64,000 nucleotides of DNA from Melastoma dodecandrum (GCA_029817715.1 JARUPY010000361.1:55553-119552); one strand, 5' to 3'. Positions 1 through 13,205 are shown, numbered from the stretch's first letter. Numbers and translations: made by a program. The notes: a model not told the origin generated them from the letters alone.

Positions 1-1354
1 CATTTCTTCTATTAGTGGTGGAGCAGATGCTTCTGCTGGTCGGGACACAATTATGTCCTCTCCCACATCACTAGCTCTAGAAGATACATCAGAGAGCGTG
101 TGTGCCCTTGGCTCTCTCAGGAGTGGCATCCTCATAGGCAGATGCCTATCAGCTCTATAACCGTCTCTAGACGGTTCACCCAACATTAAAGTAATCTCTT
201 ACCTCTTTGTCGGATATTAGCCGCCACTAATTGGTCAAGAGTTACTACCAGGTTCAGTCATAACCCAATTTCTTGTCCAGGTTAACTCTAATGGGTTTAC
301 CTCTTGCCTATGGAAACTGTTGGTAGTTATTATGACCTTCCGCTCGAACAACTCAGTAAGTCTTGAGATGTTCCTCACACCAGGACTGGTTGTATTTACC
401 AATTGGTAAATTACCCTAGTGTGATATGCCAAAAACTTGGCCTGGGAATTCATTCTATCCATATTCATTGATTTGATCCTTAAGGTCAATGAATTTTCCA
501 AACAGCGATCGTTCAGGGCCATCATGAGGTTTGGATGGACGTGGAACCATACAGGGCCGTGTGCAAGATTGGCCTGTATACCTGATATCAGCTGATCTCT
601 AAACTCTCGCCAACGTTTATCGATCACAGCTGCTACCACAGGACTATCCGCTGGAAGATGGAATAGCGGTATCAATCCTATCTGGATTAACCCAATGTGT
701 TTATAGTTATATACACCTCTCGCACGTTGCATGGTTTCCATAATGCGTTGCACGTTGAGTAATGGGATATCCAACGTCTCAAGTTCTGTGCTTGTAACTT
801 GAGTCGCTGCCTCTGTTTGTGAGATGTCTATTATCGATCTAAAATTGAATCTCGATATATTATAGACTTCTCTTACGTTGACATTGGGCAACCTCCATTC
901 CAAGACTGAATGGGATGGATCTTCGTAATGGTGGGATTCCTCCAGTACCTGATTCAATGCTTCCAAAGGAACCATCTCATCACCATCTCCGTTTTGCTCC
1001 ACTCTCATCATGAACTGATGCATTTTCCAGAGATCAGAGTCATCTTCCGAGTATGTATCGTAGTCTGATACTACCTCGTAAATCGACTCTATTTCCGAGT
1101 CTAGGTCGGAAATCTCTTACTCATCGATAGGTTCATAAGCAAGGACTTCTTCCTCATGACTCCTGTCGTCTTAGAATTACACATACAGGATGTCTTTCTC
1201 TCATCTGGTTTTTCTTTGGACATAACTTTGATTCCGCCTTGTGGCGTCTCTTCGAACCGCGAAAACCAGCAGCAATTGCAGCATGCTCAACGGTTTTCCC
1301 TTTGGTTTTTTGACATTTAGGCTCTCTGCACGATTGCTTACGCTTAGAAGGCAT
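1..1354 (-). mobile_element. Endogenous caulimovirid (pararetrovirus) fragment
   Basis: Minus-strand remnant of an integrated plant pararetrovirus; the open left edge means it continues outside the window. It holds a movement-protein region (235-1023). Upstream lies an acidic stretch broken by one stop near 1119, and a short basic lysine/arginine-rich reading frame (1154-1354) that may be the start of the same viral ORF. Coding resumes in another frame to the left of 237, so the movement-protein 'stop' is a frameshift. No reverse transcriptase, protease or tRNA-primed site is visible here. Family level (Caulimoviridae) is well supported by the movement-protein domain. Genus is inference: florendovirus- or petuvirus-like is most plausible. 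The copy is not intact. Confidence 0.7.
235..1023 (-). pseudogene. Caulimovirid movement-protein domain (30K superfamily), broken
   Basis: A 262-residue reading frame resembling the 30K-superfamily cell-to-cell movement protein of plant pararetroviruses. Such proteins bind nucleic acid and modify plasmodesmata. Residues about 85-215 carry the recognisable core: a conserved hydrophobic segment around YKHIGLIQIGLIPL, followed by the glycine-proline element GPVWFHVHPNLMMAL, then the LTLRIK strand. The frame starts at an internal Met; an acidic N-terminal extension continues upstream through one in-frame stop. At the 3' end the natural reading continues in another frame, so this is a piece of a longer ORF, as in genera where movement and coat proteins share one polyprotein. 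No polyprotein end or start can be fixed. Confidence 0.7.
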
Positions 1355-3250
1355 CGATCCTATCTTTGTCTTTTAGGTTATCCGAGGCGTCTCCTTACAA
1401 ACCTTCTGGTGTTTGTAAGCAGAAACCTCCTCTTTGCTTACGTGGAATGTCCTCTCTTGGAGGCACCAAAACTTTCCTTTGTTATACCCAAACCAAAGCT
1501 TCCTCTTTCGGGGGAGAGTTTTTCGTCGCTGCAACGAGTCTCCTGAATGAAACCGCGGTGTAGTATCGCATCCCATTATCTTCCCTAGGATACATACTCA
1601 AATTTGAGGAAACAACAGCTCTTATTTCAAGTATTGGCCAGCTTTCTTAGCTGGCCTCCTTTACTTGAAGCTCAGTACATGCCTTTCGGCATTTACGTTA
1701 CTTAACCGCCGGGAATTTTTCCTTCGAGTCTAGAGGGACAATCTTTTCCTTCACTCAGAAGTAATTCATAGGCCTCTTTGCGCCAAACTTCCAGGCCAGG
1801 GGTATGGAAGTTTTGGCTAACAAAAGGTTCCACAATATGATACTTGTTGAGTATACTTACATCCAGATTGTAATAATACTTCTAGAAATTCACACACGTA
1901 GCTATCAATAACCCAGCACATATCACAGATCTGTAGTTTAATCTAGAGCGGTCAATGAACTGGCTCTTTTTCCACAAGTCTCAAGTGGATAATGAAAAAC
2001 CACAGAACTCCCGGTTTTAATGCATCAGACGATTATTGCTAACACTGACCATCAACTGGTCGAGTGCTAGGCTGATCTATTTTTTCCTTTTGATGTCAGT
2101 TATGAGCCTACCAAAAGATTTCCAAGATTTTTCGCGCACGTTCCCATGAGGACTGCATACACTATATAATTTCATTCAACTGATCCTGGGGATAATTATC
2201 CCATGCGGATGCCGTCATTCGAATTAGTGATAACCACTCATCTATCTTTTCAGATTCTGTGCTTCTCAGCAATCAATTGTCCAGCAAAAGGCATCAGGGG
2301 TAATTACTTGGGCTTTAATACATTATCCCTTGGAACAAAATCTTGTTTAGTCTCGATGAGGATAATTCGGGCTCTGTAAATTTCCCTCTTCGCATGTTAC
2401 CAGGTTCGTTTTAAATCGTTCCGATTGTCTAACATGAAATGGAGTATCTCCTGCCTGACATAAGGCTTTCTCCTTAAGTCTTTCGGCCAACTCATCCACT
2501 TTGAGAGTTCAATGACAGTTCGCAACATTCGCTTTTGTGAGTCTAAAATGTAAGGATGGCCACCGACTCTTTATACATTGTCATACCTACACTCATTGGC
2601 CTTGATTCTGTTTGGAATTTTTTTCTTTCGCCTCCCAGATTCAACGCCTTTCGACTGGTTTTCCTGTCTATGTACTCTTCAGTTCCAGAAGTCGCCTCGG
2701 CTTCAGGCCTTTTTAAACCTCTTTCTCTTTCCAGAGCGTGCTATACATTATGTGTTTACAATAGAGCCTGATCTTCCATTTGCCAATTTGCGTTTCGGCG
2801 CATTTCTAGACTTTCATTGCCTCACCTTGACATAGTCTAGTACTGAGTTAAATATGTCATTTATACTTATCTTGACTGATTTCCCTAAAGGAGGGACATC
2901 CTAGAATCCGGAGAAATGACGAACTCCAATCTTGGCACGCGATTCGTGGGAGTTCCAGAAGGATCTGTTATCACCGAAGATTTTCCTGTCCTTCCAGCCA
3001 TCACAAGGATTTAATTGAACTATAATTTGTGGAAAAAGGGTAATTTTTAGAGGGGCGGTTTTTAAATGAGAATTTTAGAAAACTTCTCAACTCTATAAAG
3101 GAGAACAAAATTATTTATGTGTTTCCAGGTAAATTATAGAACTATCACCCCAGACTACTTTGCAAATACACCATTATTCATCCCCTTCCATTCTACCCAA
3201 AACCCAGAACCAGTAAGTCACATGAAGTCTAACCACCCTTACCGAACCCA
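1355..3250. other. No recognised gene; possible viral leader
   Basis: About 1.9 kb upstream of the caulimovirid coding fragment (relative to its minus strand). It has only short reading frames on both strands and no domain I recognise. It could be the viral leader or intergenic region, which typically contains small ORFs, but I could not find the expected tRNA-Met primer site or a convincing TATA and polyadenylation set. Confidence 0.4.
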
Positions 3251-3254
3251 GGAG

Positions 3255-3757
3255 ATGGCAAGTATTTTCTCAAGACTTTGCCATCCCTCCTCCTCCTCCC
3301 TCCAAGCGCCACACCACATTCCCCTGGCCCATACTCATCCGCCAAGAAGATCCGCAACGAAGGACGATGGACAGTAACGAAGCAGGGACGTGGTACTTCT
3401 CCCCCCGTGCCTCACTCCCACTTTCCAAAGTCCTCCTCCTATACAAAAAGAAAGCCCCGTTCCTTTTCCCTGTCCAAACTCCGGGCTAAGCTTTACTTAC
3501 TGCATTGCTCCTCAAGACAAGAACAGAAGCAGGGGCAGGGGAAGGTGCCTTGCCCTCCCGAGTAACCGCAGCTGCCCCTCCTCTGATTCCGGCTGTCCGG
3601 GGAGGGCTGGCTGTCGGCACCCTCTTCGGCGCGTCGCAGGGGGACACGTCCAGTTCGCCCTCCCAGAGAGACGCAGACTTTCGCGCCCTCACCTTCTTCC
3701 GTTCGAGCTCTCGATGCCGATCGGATCCCTTGTCAAGGACGATGGCATATGTGGCTG
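3255..3757 (+). CDS. Possible first exon with plastid-transit-like N-terminus
   Basis: A Ser/Pro/Arg/Lys-rich, acid-poor N-terminus begins at the ATG at 3255 (MASIFSRLCHPSSSSLQAPH) and looks like a chloroplast transit peptide. The frame is broken several times. Further on, a different frame reads RDADFRALTFFRSSS and then LSRTMAYVAG, followed by a good donor-like GTGAGG at 3758. Composition changes from AT-rich flanks to GC-rich here, as at the start of a plant gene. I do not recognise the family and could not find downstream exons with confidence. It could also be chance GC-rich sequence. Confidence 0.28.
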
Positions 3758-3770
3758 GTGAGGACTAGCG

Positions 3771-6700
3771 CTTCGAGTGCGACGAAGGACAGGGTTAACG
3801 ACGGTACGGGGGTTGCCACGGAGCAGGGAGTCAGGTTGCTGGAGGAGCCGGCATGGCGGGCGTACTGTGCAACGGGAGGGAAATGTGGGTTCGCAAAGAT
3901 GAAAGAGTGGGGGGAGAAGGGAGCTGAGGAATCCTCAGGTCGGATAGAGCCAGATCTTCGGATGGGAGCAGGAGGTCCTGCCGCAACTGGAGGGCAACGA
4001 GGACGGGGTAACGTACAAGGGAAACACGTAGGGAGAATGGAGGGGAAGGGGAGGGGGGGGGGGGGGAATGAGTGGTAGTTCGTGAGGGCCAAATTCGAGA
4101 GGATAGTCGGATCGGGGGAACACGCGAGCTAACGCATACTACATGATGAATCCTGACCGCAATGGCGCCCCGGAGCTCAGCATTTATCTGCCTCAGGGTT
4201 TTAAAGCACGAAATCAACAAAAACTAGTCCAAAAGCTCCACTTGTTAATTGTCTAAGCTCTACAGCTTATCATAATCAGTTTCACTTAAGTGATTTGATT
4301 AGTCATTGATTCATGTACCACTGCCCCTCCTCTATTTTTGGCCCATCTGCTTACTATTCCTATGGCATTAGTCTTGTGAGTCCAAACAAAATCATTGGGA
4401 GAGCCGCAAGTTTCCGGCCTTACTATTCGTACCCTTGTGGCGACCCAAGTTAATTAATCATGTATGCTAATTCGTGTTCCTCCCCCACAACAAATAAAAA
4501 TTGAAAAACAAAAACATTCAATAAAAACACGGGACGTACTTACTAAAAACTTTATTCCGTTACGATTGAGCGCGAGTAAAGTGGAATATATTTTTTTTTT
4601 TTTTTCAAAATATTGAAGCACCCTTTTTTCGCTGATGACAAACGCAGGACTAACCTTTTTAGCCTCGCATGCTCTTATAAGTTAAAAGACAATGCAATTT
4701 ATGAAGGAAAAAGTAAAATTCATTACTCTCATCATGCATTTCATACGAAAAATCCACTGATGTTTGAACCGATCCCCCAAGTAGAAGGGGGATGAATTAT
4801 GCCATCCAAATACTAATTCTTCTGATCATTTCATGCGAACTCATCGAAAAGACTTCATATCTCAGGTACAAACTCCAGAAAAGTTACTGGAAAGGCTGCA
4901 AAATCTTATCGCCTCTGGTTTTTAGTGCGGGCTTTGAAGAACATCTTTTTTTTTTCTTCAGAGCTTTGTCTCGATTAATTCATACTCACCCGGTTAACAC
5001 AATTGGATGGGCTCCACTTAACAAAGGTGGCTTGTCGTTTCAAAACTCTTGAGCCGAATTCAAAGTGCTCTTTACTACCGAAGTCTTGTTTCGTTTCGCT
5101 TGTGATAACTTTGACTTTCCCTTTTCTCATCTCTTTACTAATTTCTTCACAATCTTTTGACTTTCGCTTTCCACCCTGACACCTCACTCTCCAACCAAAC
5201 CCAACTTCTCAGGAGATTGGGATTGGTTCTTACAGTAACAGAATCTTAATCGCGGAAAAAAAATTTAAAGTATAAAGCATCCCTGGATTTGACAGGGATG
5301 GCTAATCCTCGTCTCTTGCCCTAATTTTTGCTTTGTGGGCCTTGTTCGTGTTTCCAATAAGCCCCATATTCTAAATCCGGGCATTCCCCTACAATTGGCC
5401 ATAAAGGTTAGACCCGTAAATTAGCAGGATATAACCATGGCTACTCACCGTAAATCCACGTACGACGAAGATATCCCCAATCTTCGTCAATCCTTATTCC
5501 ATGCCGTTGCTTGTTTTGTTCCGCTTTCTCCCGGCACTCAGGACCGCTCCTCCAGTCCAGTGTCGTTGTTAATAGCCGCGGCCGGCCCCCTCGCTGCGTC
5601 GTGATTTGTTTAGTCCGTGTAATCTTGATGTTATCTTGTCGAAGCTCGTCGAGAAGTTTGACTGATACATGCGATCCTTGGAGTCGGATTTCATTTTTTT
5701 CTTTTTTTGATTCGGGGACGGTGTATGATAATGTGCAGACTGATGTTTCTTGGTTGAGATGTCGCTGGAGGGCAGCGGTGGATCGATCTCTTCTGTTGAC
5801 TTTTGTCGGAGCGAATTTGGGAGGAACGGAGTGACTGTTCAAGAAGCACACGAATCGGGAGAATCGGGAAATTATAAACCTCTGCATTCCAGCGATGATG
5901 TCTGTCTGCAAAGCTTAGGTGTTCATGATTGTTGTCGTGATTGAGAGGGGTTGATTTTGCAGAAATTTGGACTACGAATGGGCCTGCGATGGCATTATGG
6001 TACTTGAAATCTTGGTCTCCGTCAGAGAAGAGAGAGAGAGGAAGAGGAGCGGGGAGAGAGCGAAGAATGAATGAAGTGAGAGACAGAGAGACAGAGAGAG
6101 TGAGAGAGAGATGCTATCCAGTAAAATGGAATATGCTTGCAGTCGGAATTAGTTGTCGGGATCACAGGGATCCAGCGTTATGGATTAAGAGTTTGGGACT
6201 GATTGGAGTTTTCTGCTGTTGAAGAGATTCAGTCAAGAATCAGGTTCAGATTCGGCTTTGTTAGCAATTCATGTCAACATAAACCGGCGATTTGTGGCTG
6301 CCAGGTGGCTTCGGGGGCGTCTTCGATTTGGCCTAGCAAGGCAGGTTTTCGGTATCCACTGAGGACGCTGAAAACCTGCTGTTACCTTTTCTTGCAGAAA
6401 GCTGAGTGTGGATAGGCGCTGAAGGTTGCCTCTCCTGTTTCTGAGGCCTCGAATGAAGGCTCAGGAAGCGATGCAAAGCTCCGGGCATTAATGCTGATCC
6501 AGTAGATGGACTGCAGCTAAGGTTCGCATTTCTGGGGTTCTTGTAGAAAATCCGAGTTTATTGGACTATTTCTTGATGATTTGTGGATTACTGCTGGAAA
6601 TTGTTTGAAACTTGCTCGAGCTCATTTTACTCTCTGGGTTTAAGAGACCTTTTCCCGAAGGTTGCAATCCCTATTTGCTTGCAGGACGGTTAGCAGATGC

Positions 6701-9700
6701 TAGCCCAACAGACTAACTAAAGTCATTGAGGGAGTCCACAGCCCTAGCGCTTCATCGGCAGTCTCTAAAACCATCTCGACCTCCGACAACTACCGTGCTG
6801 CGTGGCAACTGCTGGGGCACTATTCACTCACGTACCTGGCATTGCCTCCCACTTTGGTCGGCCATTCTCATTCAACCTTAGGGGTTACCAAGGTGATCTG
6901 ACTAAGCTCAGTTGGCCACATGAAAGGTTAAGTTGCCAATCTAGGCGACTCTTACTCCTGCACAAAGCCCTCGATCTAATATCAGCCAGGGACCATTATA
7001 ATGATTAGAGGTATTCGGTCAGATGAAGGACCCAAAGGACAAGAACCGGCGTCCCTCGTCATTCCATCGAGCTCCAAAAAACAGGCTGATTGCGATATCC
7101 CGCAGAAGATTATGTCTATCTGCCATGATTTTCACCCCCAGAATTACCGCAGCTTTTGTCTGTTTGATCACCATGCGATGATCTATCTACTTCTTTGCAA
7201 GTTCTGGAGGAAAGAGGCCTGTATTCGAAACGTGAAGAATAGTGGAAGCCGAGATCACGCGGACGCTGAAAGACTCTCGTACCTCAGAGAAAATACAACA
7301 TAAGGCTCCAACCATTGTTATCTAGACTCGTGGGTGCTCTCCCTCTATGGACCGCTTTCATCTACTCTTCTCGTCATTTACCTGAAAGCATTTGTCCTTT
7401 TTCCTCTACCTTGCATGTCAGATATGATGATTCACGAATAATATAGAGATCGCCCGGACATTGACCAGCATCGGATTCAAGCAATAAAACTGCTGTGGTC
7501 ATATCCGACGGGTTTCTCACGGGAAAGGAAAACAGATGGCTGCACAGAGCAGGCTGGGGACGGACTCCTACGACTTCTCGTTTGTTGTAAGAGCGTAATA
7601 TCCCCGTCTCGAGTCATGGGGTGATGATTCGTCACAGGCCATATGGGCATTCAGTCCGACAGCTGGATAAGCTTCTCCCGGGGTCCAAATTAAATAGCCC
7701 CCCACCCCAATCGCTCATATTTGAATCCTAAAAGGAGGTAAACCAGGTAAACTGTGAAATCATTATCAGGGCGGTTTACAGATAACAGAAGATAAGAGTC
7801 CTTGTGTTACCCAAGCCTCCGTATCGAATATCCCAAAATTCCTGGCCATTGACACGAATTTGTGGGATACGCCCTTAATGGGCCGAAAGAAGTGAAACCG
7901 CAGACGGATAATAATTTAGGATAAATAAATGGTTCCAGCATTAATTTTGTCGAGAAGTTCTTGCGTAGGAAGATCTGCAACAGGAAAACAACACCAACAA
8001 ACAATAACTCAAAAATATAGGATTTTGCTGCTTTTTATCTTTTATCTTTCGGTTCCAGAAACCTCCACCGTCATTGCTGTTGATTCTGTCCAGGCCTCAT
8101 TGTTAAACCACATCTCCATTTGATTTTAACGTGATGTTGATTCGAGTCCGGCGCTGATTGACCTAGCTAACCACTTTGGAATTCGCCTTCCACCATCGGT
8201 GCTTGGTCGCAATTAAATTTCATTTGCCCGTTGGAACTGCGCATTTATTCTTCATTTACACAGACAGTGGCCTAGACCAACAGTTCTTATCACAGCCTCC
8301 CCATGTCAATTATCACTTATCTGGGTTGTTGATGGGGGATCTTGCTGTGAGGATAAACTTCTTGTTGTACATTTATACTTGGATCCTGGTGTTCCTCTTC
8401 ATCCTCGCGATCATCGAGGGACTATTTTTGTGTTTGTTCGCTAATATAACGCATGACACGCAAGTATACGAGTCGTACAACGTAATAAAGTAATTGAGTA
8501 AAAGTCGTTCCCATCGTGAGGATTGTTCGAAATATTTTGTCGATTATCAACTTCAACAAGTTTAATTGTTTAAAAGGATTTAATGTAAGAATGAAAGAAC
8601 TTTCAAATAAACAAAAGCAAGTATAGAGTAAATCAATGGAAATGAAAAATCCGGAAGCAATCGAAGAAGACTATGAATCCCATATCGTTCAGTGAAGCTA
8701 TTTGGACTCTTCTTCTTCCTCAATTCACCTCGAGCATTCACGGTTTTACTAACCACAATTCTTATAGTTCGTTAGTACCTCTCTCGTAGTTTTGTAACAG
8801 TGAATTATAAATTAATCACTTAAACTCTATATCTCTATAGTGATGTACGAACAACTGTATAACCTTATAAGTGCCAAATTGTCGCTCATGGTGTACCTGG
8901 ATGGGCGTAGTATCTCTATATTCCTTTTAGTTAACCTGATCTCTCAGGCTTTATTACTATCCCTCTTCTAATCACTAAGGTCCCTCTCTCAAGTCCACAA
9001 AGAAGAATAAGAAATCAGGACAAATCGTGCTGATTAAATCCCCAATATGCAAGCAAGCATAAAGCACGAATCTTGAGAACATAGACAAACGTGAAACTTC
9101 ACGAAATTGGAGTTACGACAAAGGAGATATTAGGACATTCAACTACACGAGTCGGTTCATCACCATCCTAGTTAACAAGATTATAGTTCTGCATTACTAG
9201 CCGACAAGCAAAAGTAAGAAAAGAAAAGAAAACTAAATCTCCACCGTCTTGTCTCCAATCTCTCTTCTTTAGCCGTAGGCTAGCAGCCTCCCCGTCATTA
9301 ATACTCATGAATTTGCACCCTTTTATTCCTAGGGTAAATCTTCCCAAAGCACCCAAGAGTTTAGGAAATAAAATAAAAAAGATTTCTCTCGCCCCCGTGT
9401 GGCCACACCAGATCCTCGTGTGGCCACACAAACCTTTCTGTCCACCCCCACCTTTCTCCCTCTACGGCAACTGTACCATCAAACCACTTCGTGTCGCTCC
9501 TCCTTCATTATTGTCTTCTTCGACATGAGATTTTGCGTCGTAACGGACCCCTTTTTCTGCAAAGAACATCACAAATACAAACTCTCCAAAAAACTAAAAC
9601 GAAAATAACATGCCAACTATCCACTGATATACACAAATAAATGTCAGATATATAACACTAGTTAGGCTCCTAAATGAGATATATAACTCTAATTTCATAG

Positions 9701-10200
9701 AATTAACAATATTCATCGGTACAAATCAGGGGGCCGGACGTGCTGTGCTCCTGGAGAGGGTTTAATGAGTATAGGCTTGGGGATTACTCACTTTTGGCTT
9801 GCAGAATCATCTACGTGAGAGGGAAGACGTGGGAAAACCTTTAGGACCGTGTATGGTCGGACACTAAGTGTTTGCCAGAAGGTTGCGTCAGATCATGTCC
9901 CTCGTGGAAAGATTTTTAACAAGATGAGCTTTTGACTCCCATTGAGATAATTAAGATCGATTTCCTGATTGGGATTTCCAGACAGCGGATTTCTGATTAA
10001 TTTCCTTTCACGACTGTCGGTCGCGGTTGCTGTAATACCGCTGACTTATTGTGAGTTCCAATTCAGGAATGCGACCTACTGGACGGTTCCGGTGACAGGA
10101 CCGGCTGTCCCCTGGACAGCGGACTGCATCACCGTGGAGCAATAACCAGAAGAAGGTGTGCTTGCCTGCAAGTCATGGCAAGGTGGGGTTCCTGGCCAAC
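3771..10200. other. Intergenic or unresolved DNA without recognised genes
   Basis: Only short reading frames occur (largest about 156 residues, 5441-5911 minus, not recognised). Contents I can name: a run of 14 G at 4053-4066, an AG-rich microsatellite near 6030-6115, and two copies of the 12-bp palindrome GTGTGGCCACAC at 9397 and 9418. Segments around 6.2-7.3 kb have coding-like stretches in shifting frames but match no family I can name. Confidence 0.5.
6030..6115. repeat. AG-rich microsatellite
   Basis: Imperfect (AG)n/(GAGA)n purine-rich tract. Such tracts are common in plant 5' leaders and promoters. There is no evidence here for which gene it would belong to. Confidence 0.8.
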
Positions 10201-10201
10201 A

Positions 10202-11235
10202 TCAAATATGAATGGAAGGACTGCTGCTGATCTTTAATGCGTGCAATAGTGAATCATCCTGGTCAATGATCATTGTACAGTCATCTGTTGTTGGCTTGTC
10301 CAGGAACAATATCAAAGACATGTACAGATGGATTACAGAGGGTATTCTATCCTTAATAGAGTAGGGTCGCCAGGACATGAGTTCATCGCCGTTAGCATCT
10401 TCATTTCTAGGTTGTAGAATGGGCACATTAATTGTTTGGTTTCTGTGATTATGTATGTCGAGATTGTGATTCAATGCTTCTCCGGTGTGAGGAAGACAAT
10501 ATTCTAGTGTTTGGCTAATGTGCAGGAAATAGTAAGCAGAAATTGGCACAATAGCAAAACACGGTGCCCGCCATGAGGATCGACTAAAACTTAATGGATT
10601 ACATTGCACCAATAAATCACACAAGAGCTTTTTGCCTTTTGAAATACTGCCTGTCTACTCATTAACATTATTCAAAGGGAGTATCCACATGGTAGAAACA
10701 TCGACTTTAATGATAAGTAACGCTAAGGGATTATGTAAGAAGATAAATCATGGGTACAAAAAATTTCAAAATGACTGAACTTTCAATACAGCTCGTTGTC
10801 ATTGAAGGGGAGGGACAATCCCTTACCTCTCTATCAGATCATTGAATGGAAGGTGACCATCGCAAGAAATAGGAAGACATATGCGACTAGCGATGTCAGG
10901 AGTTCTAGAGTCCAGGATTCGGTTTGCCATAGCACGGTTGGAACCAATGGGTAACACAGTCAATCGATACACACATACCCATCCCAGTTGTGAGGGCCCA
11001 TAGGCTGTATGTCCCAAATCATCAGGAAAGAGTAAGAGGATTAAGTCACGCCGGGGAGGGGGACGCGGCATAAAGAAAGAATATACACGGTGTTTACCCT
11101 ATTGCAAATGCCTCTTCCTAAGCTCTTTGTCTTCTCGTTCAAGAAGTATATGCAAGCTGAAAGAGAAGACAGCCCACCTGCCAGCAAGCAAGGTAGCAAA
11201 ACTTCAAAGTGAACTTCCACTTCTCTTTGTTTCAA
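10202..11235 (-). CDS. Unrecognised coding-like segment, probably spliced
   Basis: Two minus-strand pieces look like consecutive parts of one gene. The first (about 11235-10823) reads a hydrophobic stretch and then a well-formed region ending NDLIER immediately before a consensus donor GTAAGG. The second (10624-10202) is a 140-residue frame with a serine- and hydrophobic-rich start and an Asn/His-rich middle, ending with a stop. The two are separated by about 200 bp of AT-rich sequence that could be an intron. One or more frameshifts lie in the first piece. I do not recognise the family and assign no function. Confidence 0.3.
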
Positions 11236-11880
11236 ATGGGTTGCACAAGGAGATAATTTCGGGAATGTAACTTGGTCATCAACGATGATTTTGGTGTTAG
11301 TTTTCTAGGAGGATCAAACAAACAACACTGTACAAATACCTGTACGCCCACCTAATAACTAATTGCTGGGGAAATTGAATTAAGTTTGTGCCTTGGGACA
11401 GATACACATAAAACAGTTGGTGATAAAGAGTTGTGAGTCTACAATGTTGTTATGGGTTAGCTTGATTTATGCTAGTATGATTCACCTGCCATTGATTAAA
11501 CATGCTATAAGTAGTAATTATATGCTGCACAATGGAGGTATTCGAATGACTGTTTTATAGTGTTAGGGGATTATTGTGTGGATTTCTATTGACGCACCGG
11601 GGATATGGTTTGTAAGCGATAATAAATATGGTCCGATGAAGGGTGATTCCTGGATGAGCCCGGCGCTATTTATTGCTAAACCCCTTCTCCTGACTAAACC
11701 CCTGACAATCACATTTACGGAAGTGGCAAAATAATGATGGTCACTGCTTTCTTAATGTTATCAGTTTCAAAAACGATCACAATGAAGCCATAATAAACAT
11801 CTTATCCTCTAAAAACAAGTAAGCCAAAGAAACTAACACTGACATGACCCAAATTCTAAACTCACACCCCCTATGCCACG

Positions 11881-11939
11881 CCCCCCCCCCCCCCCCCCCC
11901 CCCCCCCCCCACCACCCCCCCCCCCCCCCCCCCCCCCCC
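11881..11939. repeat. Poly-C tract
   Basis: 59 bases of almost pure C, interrupted only by two A bases around 11911-11914. Plant genomes rarely hold such G/C homopolymers. With three other tracts in this window, it is more likely an assembly or gap-filling artefact than biology. Confidence 0.9.
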
Positions 11940-12135
11940 GCTCACCTTCAGCTAGAGTTCATTGATTTGCCTCCATCCACCCATCAATGCTAATAACATG
12001 AGAACATTAGTTCGGCAAGATATGATGATTCTGGTTCGGTTATGGTGGAAGTCCGACAAAATTGTAGCAGATGTCTTCACCCAGGTTGCGTTGATTCATC
12101 GACCTTCTTCTTCAACTTAGTTTTCCAAATTGATT

Positions 12136-12345
12136 TTAGTTTTCTTTTCTGCAGACTCCTAAGCTTGCCACATCAAGAAGTTTCTCTAACGACTCAGACC
12201 TCTTATGGCGCTTATTCACTTCTTTCCATGGTCCACGCTGTATTGCTTGCAGAAGAGGATATTGCTTTAGTGTAACCCCAGATTTCATCTTCGCGAAGCA
12301 ATCAGGGCTTTCGCCGAAGATCGCTTGTATGGAATCCCCAAACAT
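12136..12345 (-). CDS. Small hypothetical ORF, possibly an exon
   Basis: A 69-residue Lys/Ser/Leu-rich frame starting MFGDSIQAIFGESPD with evenly used codons and no low complexity. It lies between the poly-C tract and unannotated sequence. There is no match I can name, and upstream sequence on the minus strand lacks a long frame. It may be an exon of the same unresolved minus-strand locus as 10.2-11.2 kb, or chance. Confidence 0.2.
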   Translation of the reverse strand: MFGDSIQAIFGESPDCFAKMKSGVTLKQYPLLQAIQRGPWKEVNKRHKRSESLEKLLDVASLGVCRKEN

Positions 12346-13159
12346 TGTAGTGACGCTACTGTTGTTGGCGAGGGCGCCCGCGGGGTGGCCAACCAGTGGG
12401 AATAATGTGTCTCCTGGTATGTATGCTCATCTGCGATCACTCGCAACATTCCTGTCTATAATTACCATAAAGCTTCCAAAAGGAGCAACAACATTGAGCA
12501 CAATAAATTTGTGGAACAACATATAGTATTGTGCCACCAGGGAGTATCGTGATTCAAAGATAACCTGCATAAATACAATTAATCTCTTGCAGGCTCTGAC
12601 CTTCAGTTATGCCAGGAAAGGCGACACAGCTGCTTTTTCAGTGCTGCAGAAAGAATAGATACTAACCAAGTAGGTAGAAAGCCCCACCCCCCCAGAGAAA
12701 CTATCAGGGTCTTCCAGAAAGCATAAGGTATTATCATCCTAAAACGTAAACATAGGATTGATCCTATCATCCCGATTTATTCGTCCAGAATATAACCCAA
12801 CCTTAGCATTAGGTAGGGAACACCTGGAAGGACCTGGGGAAAGATTTTCGTCTACGACACTGGAACACTTCTCCACCCGCCCTGTAACCTCCTAGATTGA
12901 TATCCTATTAACTAACGCTTAAGATGTGAGCACTGCTAGTGCGAATATCATCAGAGTACATGAGGGTCGCCATATCGCTCACGGGACCATTCCATCCCAC
13001 AATATGCACTAACCAAGTCATCCCGAATTTCCTAATCAATTTTATAAAGTGTAGGTATCGTTTAACAGCTTCCGGCCCTGAGTTGAGAAGGGGAGACTCG
13101 CGAATTTCTATTGTAGGCCGATAGTGCGGGGAGCTCGCGGAGGGATAGTAGGACGACCC

Positions 13160-13171
13160 CCCCCCGCCGGA

Positions 13172-13205
<34 letters not shown>

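Noticed and set aside
3733..4220. Overlapping Pro/Ser-rich minus-strand frames
   Set aside because: GC-rich region with several overlapping open frames on both strands and a G run; no conserved motif.
5441..5911. 156-residue minus-strand frame
   Set aside because: Longest unassigned frame in the left part, but no recognisable domain and a competing frame on the opposite strand; kept only as intergenic comment.
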